This document shows positions 8,224 through 18,031 of a stretch of 64,000 bases of DNA, one piece after another. A program made the position numbers and the translations under genes. Every line of letters starts with the position of its first letter. The stretch's first letter is position 1. Under the pieces are notes generated by a model, which made no database searches, was not told the DNA's origin, and worked only from the letters and a program-made list of their open reading frames with translations. Source of the stretch: Chloroflexi bacterium TSY (lineage in GTDB: Bacteria; Chloroflexota; Anaerolineae; Caldilineales; Caldilineaceae); NCBI GenBank assembly GCA_019217005.1, contig JAHBNG010000080.1, positions 3,257 to 67,256 on the forward strand, read 5' to 3'.

Positions 8224-10594
8224 CAATTTAAGCCAGGAATTCTGGGGACTCTTCTTTATATTAGTTGGTGGATTTGCAGTTGTCTCGTTGCGAACAGATG
8301 ATGGCTCGTTACCTTGGTTGGTTCAGATGTTGGGATGGACTGCACCTTGGTTTACATTTGCGCTGATTCTTCTTGGTCTTGTGCTGATTCTGGGACAACG
8401 TGCGGGCTATTGGAGCGTCGAAGCAATTGTCGGCGCACAAATTCTTTTCCTTAGCCTCACAACCGGTACATTTGCCTGGAACAACACCACAGCAAATCTT
8501 TCGATTGATTGGAATCCAACGTTTGATGGCCGAGACGGAGGATTGGTTGGTTGGGCATTAGGGAGTCTTCTTGTGAGCAGCCTGGGTCAATGGCCAGCAG
8601 TTGCGTTTGTTGGGCTACTTGGATTGGTCGGTCTTGGTCTCCTGTTGCGCTATACACCGCTGATTTATGCATCTGCATTTATTGTTTCTCTTTTGCCGCT
8701 CGTACAGGAACGATGGTTGATTGCGGTAACGCAGTCAACCCAAGCAAATATTTATAAGCAGACAGTCGATGCTTCATCTATTTCAACCCTTTCTTTTGGC
8801 GATTCTGGTTCTCATCCGCACTCGTTCGTGTCAGCTCAAGAACCTATAGTGTCAGAGAATGAAGACGGACCAGACCCGACTGGACCAGACCCGACTGAAC
8901 AGACTCATTTTGTTGCCGATAGAAACCCCTTGGCACCTCCCATTCATTTAAAGAAAAATGGTGTCCAATCTCAAAAGCAATCTACACCGGTTCGTCCAGA
9001 TCTTTTGCAGGAAGAGCAAACACCCAGCCAACGCGAATCCCAGCGTACAACGCGAAAATCATCCGAAGCAACCAAGAACCGAGGCCAAAAGAACGCCGCG
9101 CCCAAACCGCTACGACGTCCTGAACAGCTACCTCCTATTGAACTGATGCAGACCGATTCTGGTCAGTATGGCGGGGATGGAGAGATTGAACTTGCCCGGC
9201 GCATTGAACAAACGCTCGAGGACTTCAATGTCCCTGTCCAGGTTGTGCATATTGAAAGCGGACCAACCGTTACCCAATTTGGCGTCGAGCCGCTCTATTT
9301 GGAACGTGCAGGTCAACGCCGCAAAGTGCGGGTCAATCGTATTGTTAGTCTAGCCGATGATCTTGCCTTGGCGTTGGAGGCACCATCGGTTCGTATCGAA
9401 GCACCCGTGCCGGGTCGTCCCTATGTAGGCATCGAAGTGCCAAATCGAGACAAGGTTGACGTAACTTTGCGTGGCCTACTAGAGAGCAAAGAGTGGCGTA
9501 AGGACGGTGGACACCTGACGATAGGCTTAGGGCGCAACACAGCAGGGAAGGCTGTCGTAATCGATTTAGCCCGCGCTCCCCACATGCTAATTGCTGGAGC
9601 AACCGGAGCGGGAAAGTCGGTCTGCATCAATACGATCATTACAAGCTTGCTGATGCAACATGGTCCGGAGAGCCTGCAATTTGTGATGGTCGATCCAAAG
9701 ATGGTTGAACTTCCAGGCTATAACGGGATTCCTCATCTCTTGGGCAAAGCAATCACCGACATGGATCAAGTCATGGGGATGTTGACTTGGTTGCTGCTGC
9801 AGATGGATGACCGCTACCGAGCATTTAAAGAAGTAGGCGTGCGTAATATCTTTACGTACAATAGCAAAGTACGGCGGCTTCGCGGCAAGGATGCCCCAAA
9901 GCCTCTTCCCTTTCTTGTTCTGATTGTGGACGAATTGGCCGACCTTATGATGACGGCGGCTGATGACGTTGAACGGCAACTCTGTCGACTGGCGCAAATG
10001 GCGCGTGCAACTGGCATTCATCTAATCTTGGCTACGCAGCGTCCCAGCACAGATGTTGTCACGGGTCTAATCAAGGCCAATTTCCCCACCCGTATTGCTT
10101 TTGCTGTGACGAGTCAAATTGATTCGCGGGTCATTCTGGATGTACCTGGTGCGGAGCGTCTTTTGGGTCAAGGCGATATGTTACTCATGCGCTCAGACGA
10201 GTCCAAGTTGATGCGTGTGCAAGGTTGCTGGGTGGCAGATGAGGAGATTAATGCCGTCGTCAACTTCTGGAAACAGCGTAAAACAGAAGAGGCGGCAGAG
10301 CATGGTCAACCGGAGCGACCAATCGTGCCGCCCTGGTTCGGTCTGATGGATCGACTGGATGATGAGGAGGAGCTGATTCTGGATGCAATTGATGTCTTAC
10401 GTGATCTAAAGACATGCAGCACAAGTTTACTTCAGCGCAAACTCCAGATCGGTTATCCCAAAGCAGCCCGAATGATGGAGGAACTGGAGTCACGAAAAAT
10501 TGTCGGACCTGATCTGGGTGGTGGTCAAGGGCGGCAGGTGCTGTTAAAAAAGAAGGAGATTGAGGAAGAAGATGCAGAGGAAGAGTTATTCTGA
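8183..10594 (+). CDS. ftsK: DNA translocase FtsK/SpoIIIE
   Basis: The start chosen is the ATG at 8183; a TTG at 8159 would add eight residues. The N-terminus has four to five membrane segments (residues 15-190). A variable Pro/Gln-rich linker follows (about 210-320). The motor domain has Walker A GATGAGKS (about 475) and Walker B LVLIVDELADL (about 580), plus RPSTDVVTGLIKANFPTRIA. A winged-helix gamma domain ends the protein (LKTCSTSLLQRKLQIGYPKA) and would read KOPS-like sequences. Residue count (803) is normal for the family. FtsK pumps DNA at the division septum and activates XerCD dimer resolution. The gene overlaps the upstream sensor gene and is followed directly by a long palindrome at 10599. 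Confidence 0.95.
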   Translation: MRDNLSPLWKDLVDNLSQEFWGLFFILVGGFAVVSLRTDDGSLPWLVQMLGWTAPWFTFALILLGLVLILGQRAGYWSVEAIVGAQILFLSLTTGTFAWNNTTANLSIDWNPTFDGRDGGLVGWALGSLLVSSLGQWPAVAFVGLLGLVGLGLLLRYTPLIYASAFIVSLLPLVQERWLIAVTQSTQANIYKQTVDASSISTLSFGDSGSHPHSFVSAQEPIVSENEDGPDPTGPDPTEQTHFVADRNPLAPPIHLKKNGVQSQKQSTPVRPDLLQEEQTPSQRESQRTTRKSSEATKNRGQKNAAPKPLRRPEQLPPIELMQTDSGQYGGDGEIELARRIEQTLEDFNVPVQVVHIESGPTVTQFGVEPLYLERAGQRRKVRVNRIVSLADDLALALEAPSVRIEAPVPGRPYVGIEVPNRDKVDVTLRGLLESKEWRKDGGHLTIGLGRNTAGKAVVIDLARAPHMLIAGATGAGKSVCINTIITSLLMQHGPESLQFVMVDPKMVELPGYNGIPHLLGKAITDMDQVMGMLTWLLLQMDDRYRAFKEVGVRNIFTYNSKVRRLRGKDAPKPLPFLVLIVDELADLMMTAADDVERQLCRLAQMARATGIHLILATQRPSTDVVTGLIKANFPTRIAFAVTSQIDSRVILDVPGAERLLGQGDMLLMRSDESKLMRVQGCWVADEEINAVVNFWKQRKTEEAAEHGQPERPIVPPWFGLMDRLDDEEELILDAIDVLRDLKTCSTSLLQRKLQIGYPKAARMMEELESRKIVGPDLGGGQGRQVLLKKKEIEEEDAEEELF

Positions 10595-10598
10595 TTGG

Positions 10599-10676
10599 CT
10601 CATCTAAGAAAATTGTGCAAACCCATGTTTTCATCGGAGACAAAATAGTGCGTTTGCACAATTTCATCTGATGAGC
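10599..10676. repeat. Long inverted repeat behind ftsK
   Basis: The arms GCTCATCTAAGAAAATTGTG and its imperfect complement ending CATCTGATGAGC span 78 bases, beginning four bases after the ftsK stop. There is no T-run, so it is not a classical intrinsic terminator. It could be a mobile palindrome or a 3' mRNA-stabilising structure. Confidence 0.6.
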
Positions 10677-10806
10677 AATTTTGATTTATGGTTCAGCAGT
10701 ACATTGTACAGTTTCCTGCTATCAATTCTGCTGAAATAATTTTCTATTTCTGATACAATTACGTTTACAATGGGTAAATTTGAATCTGAATTGTCCAAAA
10801 TGGTCG

Positions 10807-12475
10807 GGGCTGGTTCAGAAATAGGTTGACAAAGAAGAGAGTACGTTAACAAGAGAATAGGTTAGAGAAAGAGGCTCCTGTTCAGGCAAAATAAGGGTGT
10901 TCAGACCAAAATAGCCAAAAAGGAGCCTCTAAATGTCAGAGTATCGAACAGACCCCCTATCATTGTCAACCCGAATCGATCTTGCGTTGGAAATGCTCAA
11001 CCCGAATCGAGAGTGGGGGAGAGTGAGCGAACTGTCAACGGCGTACAATGTGTCTCGAACGTGGCTCTATAAGTTGAGAGAGAGAGCGGTGAAGCGGCGC
11101 TGAAAGCGATCTTGTCGCCAGTGAGTCCAGGACCGCAGCCGAAAAGCCATGTGATCGAAGTGGATGAGACGTTCATCCGACGAACCATAACGGTGTTGCC
11201 GATGCTGCGAGGAAGCGTACGAGATATCCAAAGGGGGTTGGGGTTGCTGCTAGGTGTGGAGCGGTCGGTGGGATTCATCCAAGGGACGCTGGCGGAAGTT
11301 GGAGAACTGGCATCGGCGTACAATGAGAGCATGGTGCCGACGCTGCCGGTGTTGGGGGAAGCGGATGAAATTTTCTGTGGCGACCAACCGTGCCTGACGG
11401 TGGTGGACGGAGCATCGTTTGCGCTGTTGAATATCTCAGCAGCCGATGCCCGAGATGAAACAACATGGGGGGGTTGAAGTTTCTCGAATTGCTCGAGCGA
11501 GGCATCACCTTTGATGACTTGGTGACCGATGGGGCTTTGGGCATTCAGGCAGGAGCCAAGGCAGCGGGGATGAATGCGCCACACTCCTATGACCTCTTTC
11601 ACCAAATGCAGAATGGCACCAAAATCACCCAACGTCTGGAGAGAGAAATGGACCAGGCCATGACCGACCGTGACGTAGCTTGGCAAGAGTTGGACGAGCA
11701 GACTGCTCCTGCACGTCGCCCTGGGCGACCACGCAAATGCACAGTGACTCTCGAGGTTGCCGACCAAACGGTGCTGACAGCAGTTGACTTGCACGAGAAC
11801 TGGACATGGCTTCTCCGAACGGTCCGTCAGGCACTGGAGCCGATTTCACCGACCGGGCAGCTTGTCAACACAGATGCCGCGCAACAAACCATTCTGGCTG
11901 CCACCCAACTTATGATGGAGATGAACCGCGATGAAATTGCACACTTTGCCACCCAACTGCAGCAGAATCTACCTACATTGCTGGCTCCCCTCCGTCGCCT
12001 GGAACTATCCCTGGCTCCCCTCCGCCAGAACCTCTCACCTGAGTACGAAGCCTTCATCACACACCTCTGGACTTATCGCCATGACCATCAACTTCCCATT
12101 GAACAGCTTTTCCCTCCCTCATTGCAGCCTATGGCTCTTGCCTTCTGGCATGCACTGGATCGCTTCCATCGGGCTTCTTCTCTAGCTGAATCCTTTCATG
12201 CTTGGCTCAGGCCCTTTCTTGCAATCCATCGCTCTTTGCCCGATTGGTTGGCCGCTCTTTTACAGCTCTTTTGGAATCATCGCACCTTCTCACGTGGCAA
12301 ACGCTCCGGTCACTCACCCTTAGAACTGGCTACCGATTCCTATGTCCCTTCTTTGGCTGACGCCCTTGATGCCATTCTTCAGCCTCAACAGCAACTGGCT
12401 CTTTAACCTATTCTCTTTTTAACGTGCCCATTTCAATTTTGTAAACCTAACTCATCCCTTGTTCTGAACCTGCCC
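10807..12475 (+). mobile_element. Complete insertion sequence, 1669 bp, 8-bp target duplication
   Basis: The ends are GGGCTGGTTCAGAA and, inverted, GGGCAGGTTCAGAA, with one mismatch in 14. The 8-bp direct duplication AATGGTCG flanks both sides (10799-10806 and 12476-12483). Subterminal sequences AGAGAATAGGTT also match as an inverted pair. The element carries one transposase gene in three frames and lies between ftsK and a gamma-glutamyltransferase gene, interrupting no recognisable gene. The end sequence and duplication length link it to the family I repeats at 1633 and 58205. IS family was not determined. Confidence 0.9.
10933..12406 (+). pseudogene. DDE-type transposase in three frames
   Basis: Frame 1 (10933-11103) encodes MSEYRTDPLSLSTRIDLALE and an HTH-like segment VSELSTAYNVSRTWLYKLRE. 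Frame 2 (to 11477) continues with PKSHVIEVDETFIRRTITVL and carries a likely catalytic Asp in LTVVDGASFALLN. Frame 3 (11465-12406) carries a likely Glu in SLAESFHAWLRPFLAIH and ends HRTFSRGKRSGHSPLELA. The first break is in a GA repeat near 11085. The second is exactly at a run of seven G (11467-11473), where a -1 shift joins DETTWGG to LKFLELLERG. The poly-G break could be programmed slippage as in other IS, but the first break argues for decay or sequencing error. It moves the 1669-bp IS. Confidence 0.8.
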
Positions 12476-12582
12476 AATGGTCGCTCTGTTTAAAGCAAAG
12501 AAAAAAGTTGATCCATCAACCGACTCACTTTGATACATTTTTCAAGCTCATACTAAACACAATGTTGTTGCAAGGAGAACCA

Positions 12583-14190
12583 ATGGCAAACGCAATCGTT
12601 GCTCCCCAACCCATCGCTGTTGAAGAAGGCGCCAAAGTGCTTATGCATGGCGGCAATGCAATTGACGCTGCGGTGACTTGCGCACTTGTCCAAGCCATCG
12701 TTGCGCCCCACATGTGTGGCATTGGTGGTTATGCCAATTTGATGCTGCATATGGCAGGAAAGTCGCAGCCAACCTACATGGATGCCCCTGCGCTCGCAGG
12801 AGCCAAAGTCTCTAGCGATATGTGGGAGAAAAAGTTCTTGCGTCCCAATCCCGACGGTTGGGGCTATTTTCTCGAGGGACGCGTCAACACTCTTGGATAT
12901 ACCTCAGTTTGCACGCCTGGCACAGTCAAAGCTCTATCAACCATGCTTGATCGGTGGGGCACTATTTCGTGGGCACAAGCCATTGAACCAGCCGTCCAGA
13001 TCGCGGAAGAAGGGTTTATGGTGTGCGAGGATTTGGCTACCGGGTGGAAGAAACGTCGAGTTTATCCAGAATCGACCACGCTTCGAGACTACATCGAAAC
13101 ATTGCCCGCAGCGCGCCGCATCTACCTGAAAAACGACAGCACTCCCTATGAAGCAGGTGAAACCTTACGTAACCCCGATTATGCAAGGACCTTACGCCAT
13201 TTGGCCGACAAAGGTACGGAAGATTTTTATCACGGCGAGTTGGCCGACCGGATGGCGGATGATCTGAATGCCAATGGAGGCCACGTGACGAGTGCCGATC
13301 TGGCCGATTATGCTGTGCGGGATGAACCACCCGTTATCGGCACTTACCGAGATTATGCAGTCGCTTCCAGCAGTCCACCTCACGGCGGTGCCACTTTGAT
13401 TGCGATCCTCAATATTCTGGAAGGTTATGATCTTGCCAGCATGGATCACAACTCGCCTGACTATATCTATCTCGTGGCAATGGCGATGAAAGCAGCCTTT
13501 GCCGACCGCAATCCTTACATGGCAGATCCACAATTTGAAGATGTGCCAGTCGATTGGATGATCACCAAGGAACGAGCTGCATACTGGCGAGAGCAGATCA
13601 ATCGTGGTGCGGAGATTACGGTCAGCTATACCGTCACCGAATCGCCCCACACAACCCATCTGAGCGTAGTTGATCAAGCGGGCAACTGTGTGGCGCTCAC
13701 CCATTCACTCGGCATGTCGTCGGGCGTGATCACCCCGGGTCTTGGCTTCATGTACAATAACTCGATGGTCAATTTCTACCCCCTACCGGGTAACCCCAAT
13801 TCGATTGCACCGGGCAAAGGGCGTACCACTGGGATGGCCCCCACCATTGTCTATCAGAATGGGAAACCTATACTCGTCTTGGGCTCTCCTGGGGCCACGC
13901 GTATTATTACGTCGAATCTTCAAGTGATCTTGAATGTTCTTGACTTTGGCATGAGCATCAGTGAAGCTGTTCATGCACCACGAATTGATTGTCAGCTGAA
14001 CACGATTCGTTGCCACATGCGCATCCCTGAATATGTTTGTGCTGAAGTACGAAAAAAGCACCCAATAATTCGACTTCCGCAGAGCCATGGCGGATTGGCA
14101 TTGGTGCATGCTCTCTCAATTGATCCAGAATCCGGAACCTTGGCAGGAGCCGCTGATACAGGCGCTGGTGGGATGGCGTTAATCGTTTAG
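12583..14190 (+). CDS. Gamma-glutamyltransferase family protein
   Basis: The start is the ATG at 12583 behind AAGGAG (12572-12577); the frame is open further upstream but lacks support. The 535-residue protein begins with the family pattern VEEGAKVLMHGGNAIDAAVT. It has the autocatalytic cleavage and nucleophile region SPHTTHLSVVDQAGNCVALT, where the first Thr of TTH would become the N-terminus of the small subunit. GSPGATRIITSNLQVILNVL and the terminal GAADTGAGG follow. These enzymes cleave or transfer gamma-glutamyl groups, mostly of glutathione. No signal peptide is visible, so unlike E. coli Ggt it is probably cytoplasmic. It lies alone after the 1669-bp IS. Confidence 0.9.
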   Translation: MANAIVAPQPIAVEEGAKVLMHGGNAIDAAVTCALVQAIVAPHMCGIGGYANLMLHMAGKSQPTYMDAPALAGAKVSSDMWEKKFLRPNPDGWGYFLEGRVNTLGYTSVCTPGTVKALSTMLDRWGTISWAQAIEPAVQIAEEGFMVCEDLATGWKKRRVYPESTTLRDYIETLPAARRIYLKNDSTPYEAGETLRNPDYARTLRHLADKGTEDFYHGELADRMADDLNANGGHVTSADLADYAVRDEPPVIGTYRDYAVASSSPPHGGATLIAILNILEGYDLASMDHNSPDYIYLVAMAMKAAFADRNPYMADPQFEDVPVDWMITKERAAYWREQINRGAEITVSYTVTESPHTTHLSVVDQAGNCVALTHSLGMSSGVITPGLGFMYNNSMVNFYPLPGNPNSIAPGKGRTTGMAPTIVYQNGKPILVLGSPGATRIITSNLQVILNVLDFGMSISEAVHAPRIDCQLNTIRCHMRIPEYVCAEVRKKHPIIRLPQSHGGLALVHALSIDPESGTLAGAADTGAGGMALIV

Positions 14191-14503
14191 ATGATTCTCT
14201 CCGATATAAAGTAATACCAAGAAATAGTCCCTCTTCTATCTTCACCTCGACTCACCTTCTTCCCCGTCGGGCAACGATATAAAATCCGTATAAAACTCTA
14301 TGTATTTTCTCCATCAGTGCCAAGCTCTACTGTGTTAGCAGGCGGTACCCTAGTCCATCTGCATTCTGAAAGTGCGGCTTTTCCGCATCACTTTATTCAA
14401 TGCTCATCAGCCGACGGAGCGAATCAGTACATTTTCTCTCTGAGAATCATGCCAGTTTTGCTCTTTTCATAGATGAGCCTTATTCGGAGCAAGGAGTTTG
14501 TAC
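14191..14503. other. Intergenic stretch without a recognised gene
   Basis: Between the gamma-glutamyltransferase and the secreted protein at 14504. I see no convincing ORF, repeat family or RNA here. A short hairpin (AGTGCGG...CCGCATCACT, near 14370-14392) is the only structure noticed. The promoter of the downstream secreted-protein pair should lie in this stretch but was not resolved. Confidence 0.5.
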
Positions 14504-15190
14504 ATGAGATTAAAATCGAATAAGCACCAACATCACGGCACTCATCGACAAATAAAAATAATCAAAGCGGGGCTTCGGTTACTACCCCAACAGAGCACCA
14601 CTTGGTTCATGATTGGATTTTTCCTCTTGGGCCTCGTGTTGACAGCCTTTGCAACGGGTGTTGCACCCGTCTATGCTCAATCCTGCACGACTCTGGTCAG
14701 CGCCAACAGTTTTGATAACGATGGTGTTTGGCAAACACAGAGCGACAAAGGATATAGTCTATTGAGTAATTTTGCCGTATATAGCGGCAATCGCGCCGCC
14801 TACTTGGGCGGTGTTGATAACGCCAATGATCTGATTCACACGACTGTTTCGCTTCCTGCTGAACAGACCAGCAAACTGCGTTTCCGTTGGTTGGTGGATA
14901 GTGAAGAGAGTAGCGATGGTTGGGATGGGCTAAATGTGATTGTAGCCGACGCCGCTGGGAATCAGTTAAAGACGCTTCATACCCTAAGTAGAGCGGATAG
15001 CGGCGATACTTGGCAATCGACAGAGCTCGATCTCTCTGAATTTGCCGGCCAGACAGCGCAAATTCAATTTGCTGCCCAGACAGATGGCTCTCTTGTGACC
15101 GACTTTTTCATCGACGAGCCAGAAGTGACATCATGCGCCGCCGGCAACGCCGAGGCATTCAAAATTTACTTGCCTTTTACAACTCGATAG
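14504..15190 (+). CDS. Secreted beta-sandwich-like protein with YLPFTTR tail
   Basis: The start is the ATG at 14504, preceded by AAGGAG; a TTG at 14498 is less likely. The N-terminus is basic, followed by a hydrophobic signal segment (TTWFMIGFFLLGLVLTAFAT) and an Ala-x-Ala-like cleavage region (VYAQS). The mature part is about 165 residues, rich in aromatic and small residues (GNRAAYLGGVDNANDLI, RFRWLVDSEESSDGWD), and resembles a jelly-roll or MAM-like adhesion domain. It ends KIYLPFTTR, a tail also seen in variant form on the RCC1 protein of this window. It is 19 bases upstream of a large secreted DUF5666 protein, so the two may be co-transcribed. Exact function is unknown. Confidence 0.75.
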   Translation: MRLKSNKHQHHGTHRQIKIIKAGLRLLPQQSTTWFMIGFFLLGLVLTAFATGVAPVYAQSCTTLVSANSFDNDGVWQTQSDKGYSLLSNFAVYSGNRAAYLGGVDNANDLIHTTVSLPAEQTSKLRFRWLVDSEESSDGWDGLNVIVADAAGNQLKTLHTLSRADSGDTWQSTELDLSEFAGQTAQIQFAAQTDGSLVTDFFIDEPEVTSCAAGNAEAFKIYLPFTTR

Positions 15191-15209
15191 CCTGGAGTAG
15201 ATACACAGT

Positions 15210-17942
15210 ATGAAAACACAAAATAGACTCATAATCATTGTCTTGACGACGCTTCTGGCAGTGGGAAATTTGATTCCCGTCTATGCCGAAGCAGTATCTC
15301 AAGGGACAACGCCCATTCCGAATCCTGTGGCGCTCAAAGGCCCACTACAGGCACAAGAAACCGTTGACGATGAAACTGCTATCTGGAAAGTGGCTGGTGT
15401 TCCCGTGACCGTGACGCGAGATACTCGTATTATAGACCGCGTAGGGCCAGTGGTGATCGGTGCATGGCTCAAAGTAGGCGGATCGGCCGACGGTGAAGGC
15501 GGGATCGTGGCTCATCGCATTAAAGTCGTACCTCCTGCTCCATTTGTGCGGCTGATAGGACGTTTGGATGCTGTTGGCGATACGGCGTTGACTGTTGCGG
15601 GCATCAACGTCAATATTGGTCCACTAACCGTGCTGCCTGACGATCTGACGCTCAATCAAACGGTTGCGGTAAAGGCGACGTTGGACACGAATAATGCGTT
15701 GCTGGCCTTGATTGTCCGCCAACGTGACGATGAAAACGAAGAACCACCAGAACATCCTACACGTCTGATCGGCAGAATTCAAAAGCTCCCAGACCGTCCT
15801 GGCTTGGATGGACGTTGGATGGTGAGTGGCGTGCCTGTAGCGGTTACAGAAGATACACAGCTTCGTCGACATGCTGGCCCGTTCCTCATCGGTGCTTGGG
15901 TGATTGTGGATGGTGAAGGGGTAAGCAATGCAGATGGGGAAAGCGGTATTCTTGCTCGCCGTATTCGAACGACGCGTACACATCGTGCCCATATTCTCTA
16001 TGGCTTGCTAGAAGGACGAACCGATGGTACAGCAAGTGCAGCGAGCGCCAATGGGCAAGTGATTGTCAGTAAGATAGCTGTCGATTTGGCACCCACACCA
16101 GATGTCATCGGCGACCCTCAGATTGGTGACCCTGTACGACTCGAATCACGCTTGCAAGACGATGGCACGATGCTTGCGTTCCGGTTAGTGGCCCGTGAAT
16201 CTGATCCAGATGATGGACGGGAAGGTCGCTTTAGCGGTGTCGTCAAGAAGATTGAGGAAATAGATGCTGTCGAGGTCTGGACCATCAGAGGACGTCGCGC
16301 CGAAGTCAGTTTTATTGTGACGGAAGAGACCGAGATCGACGAACACAAGGGGGAGGCAACTGTTGGGGCAACTGTTACAGTTTATGCCGTGCAACATGAA
16401 AATGAGCGCCTACGGGCCGTCGAAATTGTTGTCCGAGAACCTGCCGATGATGATGATCATGGCGGTATTTACCTTGAATTCATCGGCGAGCTGACGGGTT
16501 TGCCAGAGGGTACCCTCGTAGGGGAGTGGGAAGTCTCAGGACGTAAGGTTGTTGTTTCCGAACAGACAATCCTTACAGGCGAAGCTGGGGCCTTCCAAAT
16601 TGGTGCCTTGGTCAAGGTACAGGGTTACTTGCCGCCAGAAGGTCCGGTCCGCGCCCGCAAGATTAAATTAGAGCGTCCCAAAGATGATCCACCGAATGAG
16701 CACAAAATCCGCTTCGTTGGTGAAGTTCAATCTCGCCCGGAAGATGGCAAGGAAGGAACCTGGCGGATTGGCGGCCGTGCTGTTGAAGTGGTGGCTGAGA
16801 CAGAGATTGATACGGGACACGGACCGGCTACGGTTGGCGCGATTGTGAAAGTCACTGGCGTTATACAAGCCGACAACAGTGTTTTGGCTGCCGAAATTAA
16901 GACACTCCGACCTGATATCCCAGATGATGCCTTTAAGTATACCGAGTTTAGAGGGAAGGTTGCGAGCCTGCCTGACCACGATCGTCTATGGGGCATCTGG
17001 AAAATTATCGATGCCACGGGTACATCCGTCGCCGTCGCAGTGGTGCCTGGCACCTGGATTGATCAACGCCATGGGAAAATTGAGGAAGGAACGCCAGTGA
17101 AGGTTGAAGGAATTACCCTACTGAACGAGAGCGTCATAGCCTTCAAGATCAATAGCCTAAAACAAGATGAGACGAATGAACCGGAAGAAGTACGCTTTAG
17201 TGGTTTGGTCGTTGCCGCACCAACAGACCGAAGCAATGGTGGCAAGTGGCGTGTCCTGACTACCGAAGGCAAACTACGTGGCGTGGTGAGCAATGACCGT
17301 ACTCAATTCGAGAATGGCAAACCGAAGTTGGGTGATTTTGTGGAAGTCGCTGGGATCTTGATAAACGACACAACTCGTGCAACCCTTCAAGACGACATGC
17401 CCATTATCGACGAGGATGGTGTTGTGCTTGCACTTCATGTGCGCGTGATTCGCCCCGTTCAGCCACAGCCAGAACCACAACCGACTCCAGAAGCGCGCTT
17501 TGTTGGGCGCATCGTTCAGCTACCGGACAATGGGCTCATTGGTACCTGGATCGTGAGCGACGTCAAGGTCATGGTGACAGACGAAACTGAGTTGGTTGAC
17601 AGCGACAGTGGATTTGCCGCTGGAGATCAAGTTGAAGTGAGTGGGATACGTCTAACGGATGGCAGCTTTGCTGCAAAACGAATCAAGAAGACGGAACGCA
17701 ACTCCGTTTCAACATTTAGCTATTCCGGTGAAGTGATCCGTATACCGGACGGTCTGTTCGGTGAATGGACTCTCGGCAACTCCACAGGACGGGCCATTGT
17801 GGTTCTGATCACCAAAGATACCAAGTTGAACCATGACGCTCGATTCGCCCCCGGCCGTCGCGTGCGAGTCAAGGGAATAGTCAAGGATGATGGGACGAAA
17901 GTAGCTGAGGCAATCGAATTAATCGGTCGCGGTGACGATTAA
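15210..17942 (+). CDS. Large secreted protein of tandem DUF5666 domains
   Basis: A 910-residue protein with a signal peptide (LIIIVLTTLLAVGNLIPVYA). It carries roughly nine to eleven repeats of about 75 residues. Each has the pattern W-x-V-(S/A)-G-x-x-V-x-V-(T)-x-(D/E)-T-x-(I/L), then a G-x-x-x-V-G-A-x-V-x-V-x-G stretch and a basic x-A-x-(R/K)-I-(K/R) end. Examples are WMVSGVPVAVTEDTQL and GSFAAKRIKK. This is the OB-fold-like DUF5666 pattern. Linkers are acidic and Pro-rich (PEHPTR, PEPQPTPEAR). Length is unusually great, since most DUF5666 proteins have one to four units. Location is extracellular or envelope. No catalytic residues are apparent, so a structural or binding role is likely. It follows the secreted protein at 14504. 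Confidence 0.85.
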   Translation: MKTQNRLIIIVLTTLLAVGNLIPVYAEAVSQGTTPIPNPVALKGPLQAQETVDDETAIWKVAGVPVTVTRDTRIIDRVGPVVIGAWLKVGGSADGEGGIVAHRIKVVPPAPFVRLIGRLDAVGDTALTVAGINVNIGPLTVLPDDLTLNQTVAVKATLDTNNALLALIVRQRDDENEEPPEHPTRLIGRIQKLPDRPGLDGRWMVSGVPVAVTEDTQLRRHAGPFLIGAWVIVDGEGVSNADGESGILARRIRTTRTHRAHILYGLLEGRTDGTASAASANGQVIVSKIAVDLAPTPDVIGDPQIGDPVRLESRLQDDGTMLAFRLVARESDPDDGREGRFSGVVKKIEEIDAVEVWTIRGRRAEVSFIVTEETEIDEHKGEATVGATVTVYAVQHENERLRAVEIVVREPADDDDHGGIYLEFIGELTGLPEGTLVGEWEVSGRKVVVSEQTILTGEAGAFQIGALVKVQGYLPPEGPVRARKIKLERPKDDPPNEHKIRFVGEVQSRPEDGKEGTWRIGGRAVEVVAETEIDTGHGPATVGAIVKVTGVIQADNSVLAAEIKTLRPDIPDDAFKYTEFRGKVASLPDHDRLWGIWKIIDATGTSVAVAVVPGTWIDQRHGKIEEGTPVKVEGITLLNESVIAFKINSLKQDETNEPEEVRFSGLVVAAPTDRSNGGKWRVLTTEGKLRGVVSNDRTQFENGKPKLGDFVEVAGILINDTTRATLQDDMPIIDEDGVVLALHVRVIRPVQPQPEPQPTPEARFVGRIVQLPDNGLIGTWIVSDVKVMVTDETELVDSDSGFAAGDQVEVSGIRLTDGSFAAKRIKKTERNSVSTFSYSGEVIRIPDGLFGEWTLGNSTGRAIVVLITKDTKLNHDARFAPGRRVRVKGIVKDDGTKVAEAIELIGRGDD

Positions 17943-17958
17943 AATCAACTCATTGGCA

Positions 17959-18031
17959 GCGTGTCCCAAAGTGTGTAAATGGAAACCCTCAGTCAGAAAA
18001 CCTGCGCCACTTACACACTTTGTGGTACACA
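17959..18031. repeat. Family C palindromic repeat, copy 1
   Basis: The arms GTGTCCCAAAGTGTGTAA and TTACACACTTTGTGGTACAC form a long imperfect hairpin of about 73 bases. It lies 16 bases after the DUF5666 gene. Three other copies are at 31675, 58809 and 62349. The loop is inverted relative to the copy at 31675. Confidence 0.85.
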
